Origin: Polytrichum commune
Lineage: Eukaryota > Streptophyta > Polytrichopsida > Polytrichales > Polytrichaceae
NCBI GenBank assembly: GCA_950295325.1
Contig: OX485803.1
Span: 16,556,001 to 16,616,000, forward strand
DNA length: 60,000 nt
Reading direction: 5' to 3'
Every line of letters begins with the position of its first letter. Within the stretch, counting starts at the first letter, position 1. The notes beneath the pieces are model-generated. The model was not told where the DNA came from and searched no databases. It saw only the letters and a list, made by a program, of their open reading frames with translations. Positions 57,475 through 60,000 of the stretch are shown in pieces. The translations under genes and the position numbers were made by a program.

Positions 57475-57814
57475 CACTCAAATGGCCATAACTCCTAGCT
57501 CACACCTCCGATTGAGGTGTTCTTGAGCATTCTAGAATCACCACGCCATGAGCTACGCATAGCTCATGGCCTTACCCTTGTGCCTCCTAGTCTCCGTGGG
57601 TGGGAGGCGTTCCCAACGCCCGGGGCCCTCACCCACACTAGGATCATTTGGGCCCTCTCACCAATGGCGCCACAAGTCCCGGGTGTCACTCCGGAGTCCC
57701 CCTTGTGCCCATGGTGTTTCGGGCACTCCTTATGGAGAGGTGCGCGACAGGCAAAGCGGTGCACAATCATTATGGGATCCCGGTCGGATTTGACATGGGG
57801 CACGAAAAGGACGT
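57475..57814. other. GC-rich non-coding stretch before the second minisatellite
   Basis: Long open frames exist on both strands, but they run on into the minisatellite and show no domain; I regard them as composition artefacts. One hairpin (57549-57568) is the only visible structure. Confidence 0.4.
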
Positions 57815-58137
57815 ATGGGGAGCGTGGGAACGCGGAGGCGGACAGAGGGAACGAGTGGGCGGACGTAGGGGAACTCAGGCGGACGGGAGGGAACGTGGGG
57901 CGGACAGGAGGGAACGAGGGGCGGACGGGAGGGAACGTGGGGCGGACAGTAGGGGAACGTGGGGCGGACGGGTGGGGAACGCGGGGCGGACGGGTGGGGA
58001 ACGCGGGGCGGACGGGAGGGGAACGTGTGGCGGACGGGAGGGGAATGCGGGGCGGACTGGAGGGAACGGGAGGGAACGTGATCGCACGGAGGGGAACGTG
58101 AGGCGGACGGGAGGGAACGGGTTGAAGGGGGGCAGGG
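57815..58137 (+). repeat. Second G-rich minisatellite, ~23-bp unit, about 12 copies
   Basis: Units of the type GGGGCGGACGGGAGGGAACG repeat from about 57830 to 58115. The GCGGAC core matches the 53-kb array, but units here carry GGGAACG, a string present in the 53-kb array only near its right end. Open frames across it are artefacts. Confidence 0.88.
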
Positions 58138-58310
58138 GAACAACGTGGAATTGCGGCCATGTATTTTCTGGCAGTAGAAATATTATTGCATATTCATGTA
58201 GAGGACTTCATTACCTATCCATGGATACCAAGAACTCATTTTTTGGACTTCATATGAATTCTTGAGAGCCAAAAAACGGACACTATGTCTAAACTTTTTA
58301 AAAAAAGTGT
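58138..58310 (+). repeat. Direct repeat, copy 2 (partner at 53741-53912)
   Basis: It starts GAACAACGTGGAATTGCGGC and follows copy 1 to the AAAAAAGTG end. Differences are scattered single bases, so the copies have been separate for some time. The two copies are in direct orientation about 4.4 kb apart. Confidence 0.88.
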
Positions 58311-58313
58311 AAA

Positions 58314-58914
58314 TGACCGAGTTCACACTATGGCCGTCCAAGTCGAGAGGCCATGCGATTGAGTGGCCCAACTTTGTTGAGAGTCCAAAGAAATGAACTG
58401 AAAATAGCCAATAAAATATAGTAAGGATAGCCTTAGTTGGGCATAGTGTGAAGCCTCCAAAGGCCAAGCGCAAAGTCCAAACCTTTGGCCATGAACTCCC
58501 ACGGCCTCTCGGCTTGGATGGCCAAAGTGTGAAGCCTCCAAAGGCCAAGCCCAAAGTCCAAGCCCAAAGTCCAAACTCAAAGGAGCATGCCACTTTATTC
58601 CTTGCTCAAAATAACCCCTCCAATCTAACGGCCAAGATCTTGTCAATGATTGATTATTTTAATGAAAAAAAAGTTCGGCCTCTCGACGGAAGTTTGGGTT
58701 GAGCATTTTGCTATACCCAAACTTTGCTCGAGAGGCCGAACTCTTGGCGCCATAACTTCCTAAAAGTGTTGCCACCTAGGCTCTTTTGGAGGCGACGTCC
58801 TTTGGACTTCGGCCTCTAGTGTGAAGGCCGAGAGGACGGACTTTGGGCATTTCAGCATTTTCATTGGTCCAAATGTTGAACCTTTCAAAGTTTGGCCATA
58901 TTGTGAACCGGCCC
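58314..58914. mobile_element. MITE of ~600 bp with nested hairpin
   Basis: The left end CCGAGTTCACACTATGGCC mirrors the right end GGCCATATTGTGAACCGG. Inside is a tandem pair of about 75 bp (GTGTGAAGCCTCCAAAGGCC at 58448 and 58526) and a strong hairpin with 28-nt arms (58672-58699 and 58715-58742, three mismatches, 15-nt loop). It abuts direct repeat 2. A TTA follows the right tip, but the matching left target duplication is not clear. Confidence 0.65.
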
Positions 58915-59970
58915 TTAGATTTGCAATACATGTCTTATTCTTTTTTTGGCACAAATTGAAAATTCAAATTGAAAATACAACCAACCCAGCCGAAACAGCG
59001 CAGCCTAAGTGGAAATCTATAAATAATGCTCATTTGAGGCCTATCCTTCCAAGTAGGGACTAAGTTGCTACGGGTTACAATAAGACCTTTGACCCCCCAA
59101 ATCAAATCAAATTTGTTAAGAATGTCATGGTAGGCCACGTCCGACCATTTTTCCAAGTTCCTAAGCATATGTTTCCATTCAATCCTCCCATAATCTGATT
59201 TGTAATACATGTCATAAAACCTAATGCAATTATTGTTTTGAAGTCTACCATCAAATGATATGTAAGATCGTATGTTCACATGTGGTTGGTTCTTTTTATG
59301 TACCAGTTTAAGCCAATACTAAAATAAAATAAACCTTATTCTATAAAATCTAGTGATACTACCATACAAGTTAGTAGAGATGTTGTATATATTTTTAAAT
59401 TATTCTATATATTTACATAACTACAACTTATAATTCTGTGAAGAATATGTATACATAATACAACAAAGTTCAAATCAATACCTCTTTTGTGCACTCACAT
59501 ATACTCATACAGATTTAGTATAGTGCACCCCCCCAATTGATCACTAATGTGGGCCACATTAAATTTAAGCCCACATCAATTCCCTAGTTTAATATCAATG
59601 TGGACCAGATTAATTTGCTTTTCTAGAATGTTCTAATTTGTGTAAGGTGTTGGTAAGATATCTTTATGAAGCCTATGGGAACTCGGGGGATGCACTCTAC
59701 ATTATGTTTGAGAATCACGTGCGTTCATGACCCCTTCTAAAAACCCCAATGTATACAATAAGTTATATGTCTAAGTAGAGATTGTGCCAACTTGAAGTAG
59801 TCCTCGCGATTTGCGAACGTTTATCTTTTGCTGTAGGTATCGTAAAAAAAAGCGGGTGGGTTCGTTGGAAAGCTGGGAACCTAAACCCTCAAACCATGTA
59901 TGGAAACACTTCTACATGAGTGTGAGAACAAAACAATGGCACATATGTGGTAGCAATTTGGAATGACGTA
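58915..59970. other. Intergenic DNA, no confident gene
   Basis: A minus-strand frame (59279-58935, starting MNIRSYISFDGRLQNNNCIR) reads protein-like for about 60 residues (EWKHMLRNLEKWSDVAYHDI), but I do not recognise it; it could be a piece of a retroelement. The remainder is AT-rich. No RNA gene was seen. Confidence 0.35.
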
Positions 59971-59973
59971 GAC

Positions 59974-60000
59974 GTAGGGTTTAGGGTTTAGGGGTTTAGG
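59974..60000 (+). repeat. Short telomere-like repeat run at the window edge
   Basis: The window ends in three TTTAGGG-type units (AGGGTTTAGGGTTTAGG then GGTTTAGG), the plant telomere motif. Similar two-unit strings occur at 14798 and 16282, so this is more likely an interstitial or promoter-type telo-box run than a chromosome end. It may continue beyond the window. Confidence 0.6.

Noticed and set aside
57517-58265. Overlapping ~200-codon frames on both strands near the second minisatellite
   Set aside because: Same composition effect; unit-periodic text (GRTGGERGAD, PPVRPAFP) with no conserved domain.
53741-58310. A classical LTR retrotransposon
   Set aside because: The direct repeats are only 173 bp (plus minisatellite), lack TG...CA ends, and no gag, protease, integrase or reverse transcriptase text lies between them.
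1-60000. CRISPR arrays, rRNA and tRNA genes
   Set aside because: No spaced identical repeats with unique spacers, no rRNA-like blocks, and no cloverleaf with a credible TTCRANNC box were found by eye; a tRNAscan run would be decisive.
59974-60000. A true chromosome end
   Set aside because: Only three telomere-type units are visible, and similar short strings occur internally at 14798 and 16282.

Overview
This window looks like repeat-rich nuclear DNA of a land plant. The evidence is spliceosomal GT-AG introns inside recognisable plant gene families (a C-terminal RING protein with the plant CCVCMVxHKGAAFIPCGH signature, a malectin/LRR-type receptor kinase, UFSP2, an hnRNP-H-like RRM), TTTAGGG-type repeats and a very low gene density. 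Several repeat-borne protein families here (a kinase-like protein with HND/DWG motifs, a ParB-like plus methyltransferase-like protein, SWIM-finger transposase-like proteins) resemble families I associate with non-seed plants (bryophytes, lycophytes, ferns). That placement is inference from memory, not something the sequence proves.

Layout. 1-5 kb: small inverted-repeat elements (a clear Tourist/Harbinger-like MITE at 512-1010, hairpin MITEs near 1.5 and 4.4 kb) and one stray satellite-like monomer. 5-11 kb: the best host gene, a 937-aa RING-finger protein (CDS 8157-10970), behind a long GC/purine-rich 5' region that contains a ~285-bp tandem duplication. 11-16.3 kb: no recognisable gene, then two tandem duplications. 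16.3-16.7 kb: two internal exons of UFSP2 (a Ufm1 protease) without the rest of the gene. 17.15-20.23 kb: an apparently intact 3.08-kb element with 26/27-nt terminal inverted repeats, carrying a one-intron tyrosine recombinase of the Crypton/DUF3504 type. 21-25.8 kb: a degenerate MULE transposase on the minus strand, bracketed by arrays of short palindromic subterminal repeats.

27.8-36.4 kb: two incomplete kinases in tandem, the first ending just after its DFG motif, the second (a receptor-kinase catalytic half with HRD changed to HRG) lacking its ectodomain and carrying a 3.6-kb last intron. 36.6-46 kb: MITEs, an RRM fragment, a dead non-LTR reverse transcriptase fragment (YAND for YADD) and a broken SWIM transposase-like gene split by a 1.1-kb repeat. 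47.1-48.3 kb: a ~180-bp tandem satellite with single monomers elsewhere in the window. 48.4-50.9 kb: a decayed gene with a ParB-like motif and an N4/N6-methyltransferase-like tail. 52-52.8 kb: a truncated Ulp1-like peptidase. 53.1-58.3 kb: an intact 638-aa kinase-like gene on the minus strand, flanked by two direct repeats that each follow a G-rich minisatellite. 58.3-60 kb: another MITE and a short telomere-like run at the window end.

Most of the window is therefore mobile-element DNA of different ages. Only the RING gene, the tyrosine recombinase and the 638-aa kinase-like gene have coding regions that look intact. The most unusual items are the Crypton-like element with terminal inverted repeats, the ParB/methyltransferase-like gene and the repeat-flanked kinase-like unit.
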